A DNA stretch of 64,000 bases. Origin: Corydoras sp. C115 (taxonomy: Eukaryota > Chordata > Actinopteri > Siluriformes > Callichthyidae). The position numbers and the translations under genes were made by a program. Positions 21,823-34,967 of the stretch are shown here, one piece after another. The notes under the pieces were generated by a model. That model saw only the letters and a list, made by a program, of their open reading frames with translations. It was not told where the DNA came from and did no database searches. The stretch's first letter is position 1. The number at the start of each line of letters is the position of its first letter. The DNA lies in contig JAFMOC010000019.1 in assembly GCA_019802505.1 (NCBI GenBank), forward strand, positions 3,392,501 to 3,456,500, read 5' to 3'.

Positions 21823-22142
21823 TAATTAATATTGATTATCTTAATTCTAAATTAAAATTGTATGCATTCAGAATCAGTTTCAAATGTTTTTAAATCCAGT
21901 CGTAATTAATCGAACACTTTGTGAGCTGTATTTATTAAAACGTCAAACAGAGATTCGATATTTGCTATAAACATTCGTACGGAAGATTGAGCGCAGTGTA
22001 TAAACATCTACCGTACAGTTGATTGTCGCCATTTTGCCGCGGGGTGTTTGAAGGGGCGTGTCTGACGGAGAAATGACGTCATTGTCACGTTTTTTTTCCT
22101 TTGAGCATCATCTGATATACAATCTGCTAAACATCACATTTT

Positions 22143-22491
22143 CATTCATTCATTCATTATCTCCCGCTTTATCCTCTATTAGGGTCGCGGTGGGGTTCCC
22201 CATGCCCATCCAGGGGAGAACGTCTCGGGCGCTGGGCAGATAGACCCAGGACAGGGCGCCAATCCATCACTGGGCACACACTCACTCACACAGACACACT
22301 CTATAGGGGGCAATTTTGAGAATTCAATTGACTTGATCCATGTTTTTGGACTGTGGGAGGAAAGCGGAGAACCCGGAGGAAACCCACGCGGACACGGGGA
22401 GAACATGGAAACTCCACCCAGATAGGGATTCTAACCGGTTATCCCTAGTGCTGAGAGGCGAACATGCTGACCACTAAGCCACCGTGGCGCC
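22143..22491 (-). mobile_element. DANA/mermaid-like SINE, full length
   Basis: Minus-strand copy flanked by ACATCACATTTT at 22131-22142 and 22492-22503. Confidence 0.92.
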
Positions 22492-22992
22492 ACATCACAT
22501 TTTATTTATGTTTAAAACTTTGACTTTCTGATTTATACAAAAGTGAAATAGTACGAGATTTCAGAATAGAGTGAACTATATTTGGTTTCACGTAATATGT
22601 TAAAAACTAACAAAAAATTCTAAATGCCAAAGGAGTAACGCATACTACAAACTACAACGCTGTTATTTGATTTGACACATTTTAGTTCCAATAGTTACTT
22701 CTTAAAGAAACAATCTGATTTTTTTGTTTGTTTTAGTTCCAGAGCTTTGAACTTTTTTATGTCTGTCTTCTTCTTTCTTAACATTTAGCTCGACGCATTT
22801 GAACTATAAGAAGTGATTGGTGGCGTGCGCTCTGGGAATGTGGTACAGAGAGTGTACATTGGCAACAAACCCGTGTTTTAAATAGTTAAACATCTCAATC
22901 CACTTGCAAAGTGTTTCCCTTTTTCTCATGAAGCAGGCTTATTTTGAACTTTTGCTATTTCATCGCTCTTTCGTCTCTGAGGTGCGTGTGTA

Positions 22993-23167
22993 TCAGTACC
23001 CCCAGGTCATGAATGGACCGAGACATTCTTCTTCATTCTCATAATTACAGACACCGGTGTTTTGCTTGGAGCTCTCAGGTGGCAGCAGGTCATTACGGTT
23101 GTACCTCACGCCTGCTCTTCCAGGCTGCCTGGCCCCCACAACTTTCCGTTGAGGGGAAGGGGGCACT
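22993..23167 (-). CDS. Doubtful terminal exon, unrecognised protein
   Basis: A minus-strand frame of about 57 codons ends at a stop whose complement is at 22993-22995. It follows an acceptor-like sequence (CACCTTTCAG, first exon base 23167). The segment is richer in GC than its surroundings and its codons look plausible. It includes VRYNRNDLLPPESS, which formally fits the YxxxxL-hydrophobic eIF4E-binding pattern. I do not recognise a family and see no partner exons. The open frame continues upstream of the acceptor to 23442 (149 codons in all), which could arise by chance in 64 kb. Confidence 0.15.
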
Positions 23168-23752
23168 CTGAAAGGTGAGACATAAAGAACAAGAGGACCT
23201 ACTGTGAAAGGGCAGACGAAAAGTAAGTGAAGGGGGAAAAGGGTGGGTTTGGAAAGCTGGAATATAAGGGAGAGAAGACCTGCAGCGATGACGTTGAGCG
23301 TTGAGGATCCCAGACCCAAGTCATTGAAGGTGACGGGTGTACAATAAAAAGCATTGTTGGGCCAAGTGGACACTGGACAAAAAAAAAGGGGGGGGGGGCA
23401 TTTGAGCCGTTGTGCATCTGCTAAAAAGATTATTTGTGTCAAGCTATTTTGTAGTTAACAAAAACAACATTGGCAAAAAAAACAGTTTTATACTGTATAC
23501 CTTTGTAATCACAGAATGTAGTGCATCTGTTCCTCTAAATATCTTTTGTTAGTCCTGTTTACACTTAATGGTAAGACACTCATGTTAATAATGCAAAACA
23601 GGTGTTATTTAGGTGGTGGATGATTCTCAGCATTTCAGTGGCACAGAGTAAAATGTAATCAATAGAATTTTGTCCATCCTCAGAGAGATTGTAAATGTAG
23701 AAAGCCTATGTTGACTCACAATAAGAAATGTTTTCGGAAAGCTGGGCTGGAA

Positions 23753-23784
23753 ATTTGTAGACTCTGACCACAGAGTCTACAAAT
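23753..23784. repeat. Perfect 14-bp inverted repeat with 4-base loop
   Basis: ATTTGTAGACTCTG and its exact reverse complement are separated by ACCA. The function is unknown; it could be a transposon relic. Confidence 0.85.
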
Positions 23785-24552
23785 CTAGAAATAGATGTCA
23801 AAATAAAACCAATCATCTCTTTGAATGGTTGCTGGAGAAAGCTGTTTATTTATATGCATGTTACATTTTAGGTTCCAAAAAGAGGCCATGACCTAAAGAA
23901 CAGAACCTGTGATCATCCTATATATAACCCTATATTTACTGTAAGTCAACACAAGTGCCCTAGGTTTAAACTGAGATTAACGCTGAACCCAGAAAAACAA
24001 ATACACAACCTAATGCAAAGGTTTTTACAACCAAAAGATAAGTGCTGTCATTGGAGGTTGTGTTTCTTGTTCATCATAAAAGATTTAGCCAGCTTTAGTG
24101 TTGGAGTTAGATCCATGCTGTCTGGCGATTGAAAGGCACTATCATAATAACAGAGAGGCACCCATTTAGACATGCGACTTATTGAGCCATTAAATATGGG
24201 TTGAAGCAGCTGTCCAACATGAGATGTATAGTGACCAGGGAGGATTTCTTACTGAAGTGTAAACCTCTGTAACTGAGACTTTTTGCTTCATGGGGGTGAA
24301 TTGGGGAGTCAGTGAGCAAGGTTGATGTGCTTATAAAAGGATTGGTTTGCATGCACTCATGCATTTTTTTTCTGGGTACACTTACACCTTTGCATGCTAA
24401 TGAATTCCACGGCCATTCAGCCTAATGATCCAAGTATTTTTGCATGAATGTAAATAAGTATGTTCTGAGTAATGGTGTGTGTCTGTGCACTTGCTCTAAT
24501 AGGGAACACTAAATAGTTTGCCGGCTCATAAAGGAGTCTTTGAATGGCAGAC

Positions 24553-24596
24553 TGTGTGTGTGTGTGTGTGTGTGTGTGTCAGAGAGAGAGAGAGAG
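24553..24596. repeat. (TG)n-(AG)n compound microsatellite
   Basis: About 13 TG units are followed by about 8 AG units. Confidence 0.95.
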
Positions 24597-27005
24597 ACTG
24601 TGTGTGTCTATGTGAAAAGGCTTGTAATCCATTACAGATGTGAAAGTAATTATATCCAGTCATGCCTACTGAAGACGTAGAGGAGGATCATATCTGATGC
24701 TTCATGTGTTCGGCGTGATTCATAACAAACTTTTGCATTTACTGAACTTCAAACACAAGTTTTCTTTTTCATTGAACGTTTGCACCAGTATTTAAACACT
24801 TCACTGTCACTGCCAGCCACCATCATCCTGTGGGCAGTGCGTGAGCACTAATAAAATATTGGAGGATGACTAACTGTGAAGCAACAGATGAGCATACAGT
24901 CTCTAAATTTATGTTTAGATGCTGAAGAAATAAGGTGGATGTGTCCTATAGAAGGGACACAGTGTGCTTTTTTAAGGTTAAGCAGATAGACTGCAGTTTG
25001 TAACTAAATGTTTTTTTTCTCCGGTAAGTTAAATTCAGTATTTAAATTATTGTTTCCTCTCTGCATAATATTTGTTGACCTGTTCTCACTTTGAAAATCA
25101 TGGAATTTCACCAGAGGTGTGCAAATAATTGCATAAGACTGTACAACTGTGTATTTCTGAGATAGTTCCACTTGTTCAAAAGAAAAATTTGTCTTCAAGC
25201 CTAACCGGTGTGGTTGTGCGGCTTTGCTCAAACATTACACAAGCCCCAAGAAGAAGCCCAAGTAACCAGAATTACTTCAGACAGTAATGCTTCATTTTCA
25301 AATTGAACAGGAACAGGATTAGAGGTTTCAGACTTTGTTTATACATTTTAATAGCTGCAGCATTGGCTTTTATTACAGACACTTGTTTTTATCTTATGGA
25401 TTCTGGCATTTTAATATGTTTGAGGACCATGGGTTTACTTTAGTCTGATACACATTATTGCTGTATTGTTAAAAACCCTGCAGGATTCCTTCAAATTGTT
25501 TTAGATTTTAACATGTTCTATAGTGTATATATATATATATATATACTGTATGTAAATATACATAAATAGAACTTAGAACGTGTATGTCCTATTATTACAT
25601 GTGTCCAGATTACACTCAGCCTTGACTCGCTGCTTATTGTAGCTATTCCAAGAAGGTGGTCTATCATTGCAGCTTAACATACCATGTGGTGCCATTCGCC
25701 ATCTTTGTCGTCTAAAAATGGCAGACAAGCAACACTCCAACTGCCATGGAGTACTTAGCCAAACTCACTTCAACTTGGTGGACAAACCCCTTAAAAGCTT
25801 TGCGTGCCAACCAGAATGAGCTGTGGTTATTGATGTGAACCGAGCAATTGAGAACTGAGAACTCACTCAGCCTGTGTGCATACCTGCACTGTTCCAACCA
25901 CATGCTTCCCTATTAGCAGCCCTTATCGAGCATCTTTTTTCATAGCATGGAAAAGCTTTTTTGTTAATAAAAAAAAGGAAATAGCCCTCCACAGGACGAA
26001 GGCCAAATAGCATGTAAAGTGTTGATGTATAGGCCTCTGAATTGCTACTCTGTTTAAATAAAGGCCATTCGGGACCCGACCTGTTTATTTGAGCTTGCCA
26101 AATGAAAAGGAACATCCAGATGAGATAGTTATGATGAAAAGAGGCATGAAGTTAATCTAATGTGATATGGTACATGTGGAAAGGTTTCTGGTAAACAGAA
26201 AATGTCATTAACACTGTGTTATAAAATATGTTTATGCAGCAGGTCTTGATTGATTTATAAGCAGATGAACCTTAGAAGAAAGAAACAAAAGCCTATCTGT
26301 GTTTAAGGTGGGGTTCTTGTACTCTACCGTCGAAGGCCATTTAAATAGCAGTGGAGGTGGGCAAGAGCAATTCTGCACCCTCAGCACCTCAAATGGGACC
26401 GAACCTTTCAACTAGACACATAAACCATCCTGAAATCTCCTTGCTTACAGGAGAATGAAAACAAATCGACACTCAATCCGCACCGGCTTTCACTTTTAAT
26501 TAAAAACTAACAACCAAAATGAATTTGGCTCTTACTGACTCCTGTACTCCCAAAACCATTCATCTAATTCAGACACTTGGGCGCACTCACATTCCCACTC
26601 ATATCTATATAAACTCTGTGGACGTGTCACCATTGGGTCCACAGTGGACAGGTTTGCCATGGTGTGAGAATGAATATCCAAGTGTGGCTTTAGCTCTGTA
26701 AGAGAATCTGTATTTCTATCTGATCTGATGGATTAACGGCGTCCCAGCAAAAACATACCAGCAGAGTGTGTTCTCCTCCTTTGCGCTTTTTTCCCACCAC
26801 ACAGCAACCCTCCCGTGGTACACATTCCTAGTCCAGTGCAAGTGTTTAATTATAATTATACAATTATGGTGGCCAAAAAGGTCTTTATTGATTAAATTTA
26901 GTTTAGTCAAGCATTTGGCCTCCAAATATATTTATATATATATATTATATATTATATATTTGAGTCAGCATCAGGAATGACAATGTTTCCTCCTCCTTCT
27001 TTCAA

Positions 27006-27042
27006 GTTTGCATGTTCTCCCCATGGCTGTGTGGGTTTCTTC
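27006..27042 (+). mobile_element. Old mermaid-type SINE fragment
   Basis: GTTTGCATGTTCTCCCCATG and GTGTGGGTTTC match the most conserved part of the family's body, but the flanks have decayed. It is an ancient remnant at best. Confidence 0.45.
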
Positions 27043-28755
27043 AAATAGCTTTTTTTTTGCTTCCGTTACAAAATCCCTTGCATTGTAATGGAAGATAACG
27101 AAGCATCATATGGACTCTGTAATAGTTTTTTCTTAAAGATTTGACACTTCAATAATTAACCCTATAAGGATCAAATGTGTTCAGAGGGATGCATCATTTT
27201 TGTTGTTTTTAAGTTCAGTAAAAGGCCTTAGAATTAGATTCGCAGTTTAAGGGACTATGTTCAAGGGACTATGTAAAACTTGGAGATGTGATTTCATGCC
27301 ACAGGAATTTGTGACGTCACAATTTCTAGCTACAGTTTATTTTTACAAGTTTTTTTTGCTACAGTTTATTTTACACTTATTTGTATGGATTTCAAAATGT
27401 AAACTTACTCGGTTTATTAGTAGAAAAAAAGGCAGCCAGCAATCGGACCACTTAAGAGGTGTTTTCAGTTAGACTATTTAACGTATTCTCCAAAGGTTAG
27501 CATAACCCTGTTCAGTCTTCTGGAGAGATTAACATGACATCTCCTTTAACACCTGCGCTGGATGTAAATTGCACATTGACAAAAGGATTAAGATGTAGGA
27601 TTAAGAGAAAGAGTTTACTAAATGAATAAACTCTAGATCCGAAATGGTGCTTATATATTATTTGCTTGTGATTTTTTTTAGCTTTATTTTAACACATGGA
27701 CATTAAAACATCTAGTGTTGATATTTTTATCACCGTCTGGCATTCCTAAACCAGCAAATAAGTTGCTGGAGTCATGATTCAGTCATGAATCAGAAGCAGA
27801 AGCCAGGGCTCAGATTCTCTGCTTTGCATGATGCCAGTTGTCAGAGGAGGAGACACCGCCAGCAGTCTGCAAAACAACGCAGGTGCGGCGAGCAGGCAGG
27901 AGTCCAACGCTGAGCTAAAAACAAAATTTGTTAATTTAGAACTATTAAATGTGTGTAAATATACACAATGTGATATGAGAATGCCTTGTATTGTAATTTT
28001 TTGGAGTTCTGGCTATTGTTTATGCCCCCCTGCTGACATGACCCCTGTGTCTTTATGAGAGTCTGGATTTGGGTGTAAACAGAGCCATATGCAAAGCACA
28101 AAGCAAACAGCTCGTAAAAGGCTACATAGCCACGATAATTAGTAAGCAATGACGAGTCACGTCTGGCCGAACGCCATGAAACGCGACAGGAGAGGACTCC
28201 GCTCTCACGCAGAGCTGCTCAGGGAAGCAGATAAACGCGGGAAAAAAGTTCATGTTGCATCGCTTAGCAGCAAATAAAATGTTGCTGGGAAAAACTAATT
28301 GTTTTGGGCAGTTTAGGGATTACAATGCATGTAAAGCATGTTTACTCACTTTACGATGCTGCCTGAAGGATATGGTCCAGTTCCTTGTAATAGAGGCAAT
28401 TTACAGAGACGCTTAAATTTATAGGTTCAGAGTACAAAATGACATAATATTAAAGTCCAAGCTTTTGATATTCATGGTCTAAAATTTTCCGCTGTCTTGG
28501 TCTTAAATTACCTGTGGTGGCCAACGTAAAGTTTCCCCATCACACCCAAACACATTCTAGTAAACAGTCGTTAAAGTTGATGATAAATTGTCATGATAAA
28601 TTGCAGTTTAATGATGTATAAGTGTGCAATTTTAAAAATATTTCCTTTATTCACATTTTAATTCATTAGAGAATGAAGAAAAAAGGACAACAAGGACATC
28701 AAAAGTACTTGTGTCCCATGCCTTACAGGAGTTGTGCATCAGCTATGGTGTAGAG

Positions 28756-29138
28756 CAGGTCTGTTTAACAAGCGGTCCGTGGGCCAAATGTGGCCCACCA
28801 CACTATTTCAAAGGACAGCTAGATTTATGTCCAGAAATGCTTCCTATTGTAGAACTTGTGCACTATATAATGTGGTCAGCCATTTTGGGGTTGTTGTTTG
28901 AATTCTCAGCAATCATTCTGTTAAAAAAAGAAGCAGATGAATAATTTCATAAAAATAAAGATTAATATAGCAATCAATCAAAACCAAGTTGCTTTATCTA
29001 GCTTTGTGATGACGGATGGTTTTTTTTTTTGGTTTTTTTTGGCATGCGTCATTTAGCGAGGTGGGGGTGAGCCTGTTGCCCACTTGCTTCCTGTTTTTGG
29101 GTTATTCTGGCTCAGCAACTAAGAGTTGAATAACCCTG
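28756..29138. mobile_element. Short non-autonomous hAT (Charlie-like) element
   Basis: The left end CAGGTCTGTTTAAC leads into CGGTCCGTGGGCCAAATG, the hallmark start of Charlie-type hAT elements. The right end is the complement of CAGGGTTATTCAACTC. The flanks are GTGTAGAG (28748-28755) and GTGTAGGA (29139-29146), an 8-bp duplication with two differences. At 383 bp it is too short to encode a transposase. Confidence 0.65.
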
Positions 29139-29365
29139 GTGTAGGATATGTGGTGGTGCTGTACCTGTAGTGTATCTACTGTGTAGATAATTTGCTGAAA
29201 TTGAAGTTGACCTTAAGGTTATATTTTATACCCTCTTCCACAAATTTAAGTTTTAGAGTTTTAGGATGTTTTTCATCCATGTCATTCACATGTCATTTCA
29301 GTTGTATTCGTACAAATGTACAAATGCAGCCCAATCAAATTTATCCTGAAATGGGTTAAAATGGG

Positions 29366-29456
29366 TCCGATAGATTGGCGCCCTGTCCTGGGTGTATCTG
29401 CCCAGCGTCCGAAACGTTCTCCCCTGGATAAAGCAGAAGATAATGGATGGATGGAT
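29366..29456 (+). mobile_element. DANA/mermaid-like SINE, 5'-truncated with internal deletion
   Basis: Starts at GATTGGCGCCCTGTCC and lacks the GGGCATGGGGAACCCC to TAATAGAGG part. It ends in GATGGATGGATG. It is flanked by GTTAAAATGGG at 29355-29365 and 29457-29467, so this short piece was inserted by retrotransposition. Confidence 0.85.
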
Positions 29457-29467
29457 GTTAAAATGGG

Positions 29468-32400
29468 ACCCTCTTGCAGTGTGTTTAATCATACAACACT
29501 ACCAAATATCTAAATTCATTCAAAAAAAGAAAGTGATAATATCCGAGGTGGCTTAAATGTATACTATGCTACAAGTTACTTAGTTTATCATTTTAAATCA
29601 CACTCCTTCAAATTCCTGCAAATAGTTTCCCATTTCAGGGTCAAAGGAAAGAGGGAGGGTTAACTTCATTATAGAAGTTTTCCTAAAGCATTATCTACGC
29701 CTTCATGAAGACCTGACAATACAACAGGCAATAGAGCTGAGGAGTGTGTGTGTTGGGTGGGGAAGTGAATTGTGGGGAGAAAAAGGGAAGAATTAAGGAA
29801 GAACATAAAAGGCATAAAAGACTAACCTTTCTCAAGGTCTATACAAAAAGTAAACTGGTATGAACGTAGTATATGGCCATTATAATTCATTCTGCACAAT
29901 GTCAACGGTAGCTGAGTTGCTTTGTGTTTTTTAACCCTGAAACTAAATAATTTATATATATATAAAAACCCTATGATCATATATGTAGTTTTGAATTCAA
30001 CCTCGAGGAGTAAGTTATGCATGCAGCTTTAAGGAAGGAGTAGTTGGATGAAATGAGCAAGTGGCAGAGTTTTTAAAAGTCCAGCAGCCTGTGACATGAC
30101 GGCTGCTTCCTTTGATGAGGGATTCTGCAATAAAGTTTGGCTCACAGTTCGTGAGTTCATCTGCTTCTGCACTTGTCCTTTCAACCAGCTGCTTATTAGC
30201 AGGACATTCATTTCTGGAGGACCAGTTCACAGGAAATTGTTAATACAGGTTGAAGCATTAGATGATATCTTCTCATTTGCAGCTAAATGAATTAAGAGCA
30301 CGTTTAAATCATGAAGTTAAAAAATCGTGTTAAAAAACAATAAATACTTAAAAAAATGCATTTCAAACTTAAGTTACTTAAGTCTTTCCTACCAATGTGC
30401 TATTCTCATTTTGCTGGAGGAAAACAGCAGCTGTTACTTTCTGCTAAGGCTCACTGGACACCAAGAGTTTGATTACTGGAGAGATTGACCTGACAATGAT
30501 GTGTGATGTATTAATATGTTGTTGTTGTCCTTCTCACACTGTCAGTAATTCTATATCTGTTATTGCTAAATCATCTTTTTTTTACTCTATAAAATAGCTT
30601 TTCTTGCTTTTCCTTTGTTTTTAATTGATATAAATAATGTGACTGTATTAATAAACTCCTTTCTCAATCTGACATGCTGAATGTGGTTTTCGTAGGAGGA
30701 CTGTTTAATTCTTTAGCATTATTTAGTGTCTTCCACACATTCATGGTGTATAAGTGATCTGCAGGAGTGCTCACACTAAATACAAATGTGTTAATCTGGC
30801 TTCATGCATGTACTCACATCCTACCCAGGTTTTAAAATAGCAGGCTTTGAACTGTGCTTTCATTAAACAGGAAGAAAAAAAAAGATGAAAGTAGCATCAT
30901 CAAGCATGTTGCTCTCTTGCTTTTGCTCTCAAACAAACTGAATATTTCAGCACCCAGAGGAAAACGCTCACAGACATAAAGCCAGTCAGAGTGTTACAGA
31001 GAGAAAGTAAAGCGCAATGTGCCTTTTTATTGGAGTCCCAGTGGGGTAAGCCTTTGATGGTTTGAGCATGACGTGAAGATGTTTCAGGATGGGCTGCTGC
31101 ATGACAGTGATCACCAGTTAGATCAGTACTCACTGTAAGTGCTCTGAGAAAGGGATTTTTTGTTATAGACATCTTTGCTCATAATATACCATAACCCACA
31201 TTATGTGGAACAAATGTACATCCAGCGTAATGGTAGTTATGAGGCAGCATGTTATACACAGTTAGAGCATTGTTAATAAATACATAAATATATTATTATC
31301 CACCATCAGTCACACCTTTTCTATCATTAATTATATAAATGTGTGTGTGTTTGAGAGAGAGGCAAAATTCGATGATTCATAGTGTTAACACAACTACTCC
31401 ATTACACTCTATTGCACTGCATCGTTTATCACACTTTATTGTTGTGTTTTGTAGTCGTCTCTCTTACTTTACTACTGATCCTCTGTGAGCTTTTTTCACT
31501 CTCTTTAGGGACAGTGACAGAGGAGAAATTTAGAAAGGCTCAGTACAATAAAGGCGGAAAATGAGAGAAAGACATACGTTGGTAGTGTGGATTAGAGAGG
31601 TGGCTGCCTAGCAACTGAAATCAAAATTGGTAGAGTCTGTGTGCCTCAAACAGCTGACCTACATAATGGCATGCCTGTGATGGTGCAGCATGACAAAGCC
31701 AGCGATGAAAGGCCTCGATGAGGGCCTGTCACTTTGCTACACAGGCAAACACCCACCATCGTGATGCATCAGGAGCTTTGAAGTACGTAGGTGGGGAATA
31801 AAATTTTGAGACCCCTCAGCAAAGCCGCCAGGCTGCATTCCCACAACCCAAAGATCGGCATGCAAACAAGAAGGCAATGACAAAATGTGTGCAAAAGTAG
31901 AGCAAACCCTTGTTTTCAAGACACAGAGCTGAGAACTCATATCAACTAAATAAACTTTATAATTCTGTTTTTATTATTAGTTCAATTACGTAGTATTATT
32001 TGGGTGATGCATCATTCTAGGCACTGCAGTGACACCGATGCAAGGATGGTGACTTATGTGCCCCATTTGTACAAGTTTACTGCATATATATAGTAGAAGG
32101 TTCTTATGTGTGAAGGAGGAACATAACAGTTGGGCATTTTTGGCACTTTTCCATAACTTCTTAGAACTGCTTGCAAATGGGCCCCTATTTCATGTGTTTG
32201 CACTGTAGGAGCTCAAAATCAATATAGTTCTTATAGTGCAGTTTGCTGCAGGGTAGTTACTGTCTCTTCAGATATAAGCCATGCATGATGTAAGATGCAA
32301 GTGACTGCTGCAGATGCAAGTGTTACCAAGTTACAAAAAAGACTATTTTTAGAATTAATTAAGTACAAATGTGATGGAGGAAAAACACTGACTCATCCAA

Positions 32401-34590
32401 AACAAATATACAAATTCTTATTAATGGGATCTACCAGCAAGCTGTTGTCAAGTTAATATTTCTACTGAGGTATGAAAGAGAACAGAATAAAGACCCTGAA
32501 GGTAAGACTCTACTCTGTGGAAAGTTCCTTTTAAATGATTTCTTAATTTACACCATTTCTAAAATCTGTAACTAAGAATGTAACTATGTAACTATTCCTT
32601 AACTGTACTAGGTACTATAAGGTGCTATATTCCTCCTGTGTAAAACTGACTATATGTGTGGGGTAAATTATATTCTGATCATTTTTTGTGTTAATAGTTA
32701 ATATTTTTGCTTTTCTGTTTCCCTGAATTTATTACCAAACCAAACAGGCCAGAAATCAACTTTGGTTGCTGCTTGTGTAAAAGGGTTATAACTTTGCACA
32801 GTCAAATGTAGGGTGGGACACAGGGGGGGTCACAGCAGAGCCAAGTGCCCAGCTATCTTGCTTTGCCATGCATGTGGGCCAAAATATAGTTTGTCTGGCC
32901 TGAAAAAAGTACAGAAAGAAACTCTCCATCTGTAAATCTAACTGACCTAACTGTTTTGAAAGGATGCTGAGTGTGGCGAACATGCTCCGTTAGTTTTTAT
33001 TACGACCCATTAATCATACTGCATTAAAAAATCACACCCAGTTATTCTGTATTGTGGATTTTGGAATTTAATCTGCCTAATTTACCTCTAGCCAAGAAAC
33101 AATTTAGTCCAGGAACCAGAGCGGTTCAGAAATGAGGTTAGTTAAAGAAACAGCAGTGTCTGACTGTGCACAGCTGGTTGTTGCCACCACTGTTCAGCAT
33201 GGAAACTTATGAATGGAAGGACTGAAAGATGAACAATGCTTACACATGGTGGGGCAGACATGTTGTTTAGTGGGTAGTTTAACCCTCAAAAATGTTAGTT
33301 GTTCATTACTTCTTGGTCATTTTTAGAGGACTACCTTTATGTGAACTCTCACAATGGCGCCATTGTTCCACAGTTGCAGTTGGGCAGCATTTGTGTTATT
33401 CTGCAAATTATATGAGAATGTTTGTTTTAAAAATATTATAAAAGATTTTCATGCATAGTTTCCTGTCGTGCATAGAACAGCATGTTCCTCAGCCTTTCCA
33501 CCTCTGGCAGCCTCAAACCCAGCGACCTGTTTTCCACGGGATGCACAACAAAAGGCTTACCCTAAAGAAATGACTATTCTTGCGCTTGAACTGGTTTTAA
33601 TGTCTGTAAAACTGTATATACATGTTTGCATGTGCATATCAGTTAACATTCCAACTATGCCTTAGTGGACTGATTTTATATGTGCATGTGTTTTTTGTTC
33701 TTCAAATCTGGCTTATATTAAGCCAGATTTGGCTTAATATAAGCCACATATTCCACATATTAAATATAACACACCAATAGTGTCCTGACCTTTATAAATC
33801 AGCAGCTACTAAGGACAAAATGACGAGCATGCATCCTTCACTGAGTTTGACTGACAGGCCAGTATTCACAAAAAGGCAGTGAAATGTAATCATATATCTG
33901 TGTAGATCACATCTGATGAGCTTATAACATTAGAGTTTAACAGTATGACATATAAATGACAAATATCTGTGTAAAATCAAATGTCAAAATCAACTGTGTC
34001 TGCAGTCACTGTCGTATCCTTCCCTTCCTCCTGTCTTAGACACAGCTTTCTGATGTGTGCAAAAGGAGAATTTCCAGGGTTTGAACCATCATGCTGCACC
34101 TCTGCTCACCAGCAGGAGGTATGATTTCTTCCTCGGTTTGGCCTGGTGAAGATGCAACTCACCAGGACAAGAAGTGCTTATGAATGGAGTTCGGTTTAAA
34201 CTCAATTTCCCAGAGTGCCATAGTGTGATCAGGTAAACTACCATCACCTGTTGAGCTCCAGCGTTTGGCTCTAATCCGGTGTCACTCTGCTGCACTGAAG
34301 TCATGTAAATATTTTCAAGGTACTGTATATTATTCAAGCATTCCACTAAACAAAAGCTTTAGCATAACTCTTTTCATTTATCATTTTACCTTTTTTGTTC
34401 CTTTGAAAAGTAAGTTCCTTTCTGAAATTAAACATTGATCTGTTACTTTTGAATATTGCACATAAGTGTTTATAAACATCTTATCTGTTAATAACAGTAA
34501 CTGTTTCAGAGCATAATTATTTTACAAATCTCCTTTTTAAATGTCTTTTTTTTTTTCTTTTTCCAGTAATGTTTTCATTAAATAAATAAA
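29468..34590. other. AT-rich intergenic DNA
   Basis: No gene recognised on either strand; open frames are short and unlike known proteins. It contains the inverted repeat at 33709-33746. Confidence 0.55.
33709..33746. repeat. 17-bp perfect inverted repeat, 4-base spacer
   Basis: TGGCTTATATTAAGCCA and its reverse complement TGGCTTAATATAAGCCA are separated by GATT. Each arm is itself almost palindromic. There is no flanking duplication to mark it as a transposon. Confidence 0.85.
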
Positions 34591-34606
34591 TTAACAATGT
34601 TATATG

Positions 34607-34953
34607 CGGCACGGTGGCTTAGTGGTTAGCACGTTCTCCTCTCAGCGCTAGGGATTCCCGGTTCGAATCCCCAAATGGGTGGAGTTTCCATGTTCTCCCC
34701 GTGTCTGCATGGGTTTCCTCCGGGTTCTCCGGTTTCCTCCCACAGTCCAAAAACATGGATCAAGTCAATTGAATTCTCAAAATTGCCCCATATAGAGTGT
34801 GTCTGTGTGAGTGAGTGTGTGCCCAGCGATGGATTGGCGCCCTGTCCTGGGTCTATCTGCCCAGCGCCCGAGACGTTCTCCCCTGGATGGGCATGGGGAA
34901 CCCCACCGCGACCCTAATAGAGGATAAAGCGGGAGATAATGAATGAATGAATG
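34607..34953 (+). mobile_element. DANA/mermaid-like SINE, full length
   Basis: Complete copy flanked by the 14-bp duplication AACAATGTTATATG (34593-34606 and 34954-34967). It is the last clear copy of this family in the window. Confidence 0.93.
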
Positions 34954-34967
34954 AACAATGTTATATG

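Larger units (their letters stand above)
19526..22130. other. baz1b 3' flank with a SINE cluster
   Basis: AT-rich sequence carrying two full SINEs (19924-20269, 21231-21575) and one fragment (21729-21822). A further full SINE begins at 22143. No gene is supported between the elements. Confidence 0.6.
22504..28740. other. AT-rich intergenic DNA
   Basis: No supported gene. Contents noted: a doubtful minus-strand exon (22993-23167), a perfect hairpin (23753-23784), GT/GA and TA microsatellites, a short ancient SINE fragment (27006-27042) and a GC-balanced stretch at 28080-28270 listed as a regulatory candidate. Confidence 0.55.
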
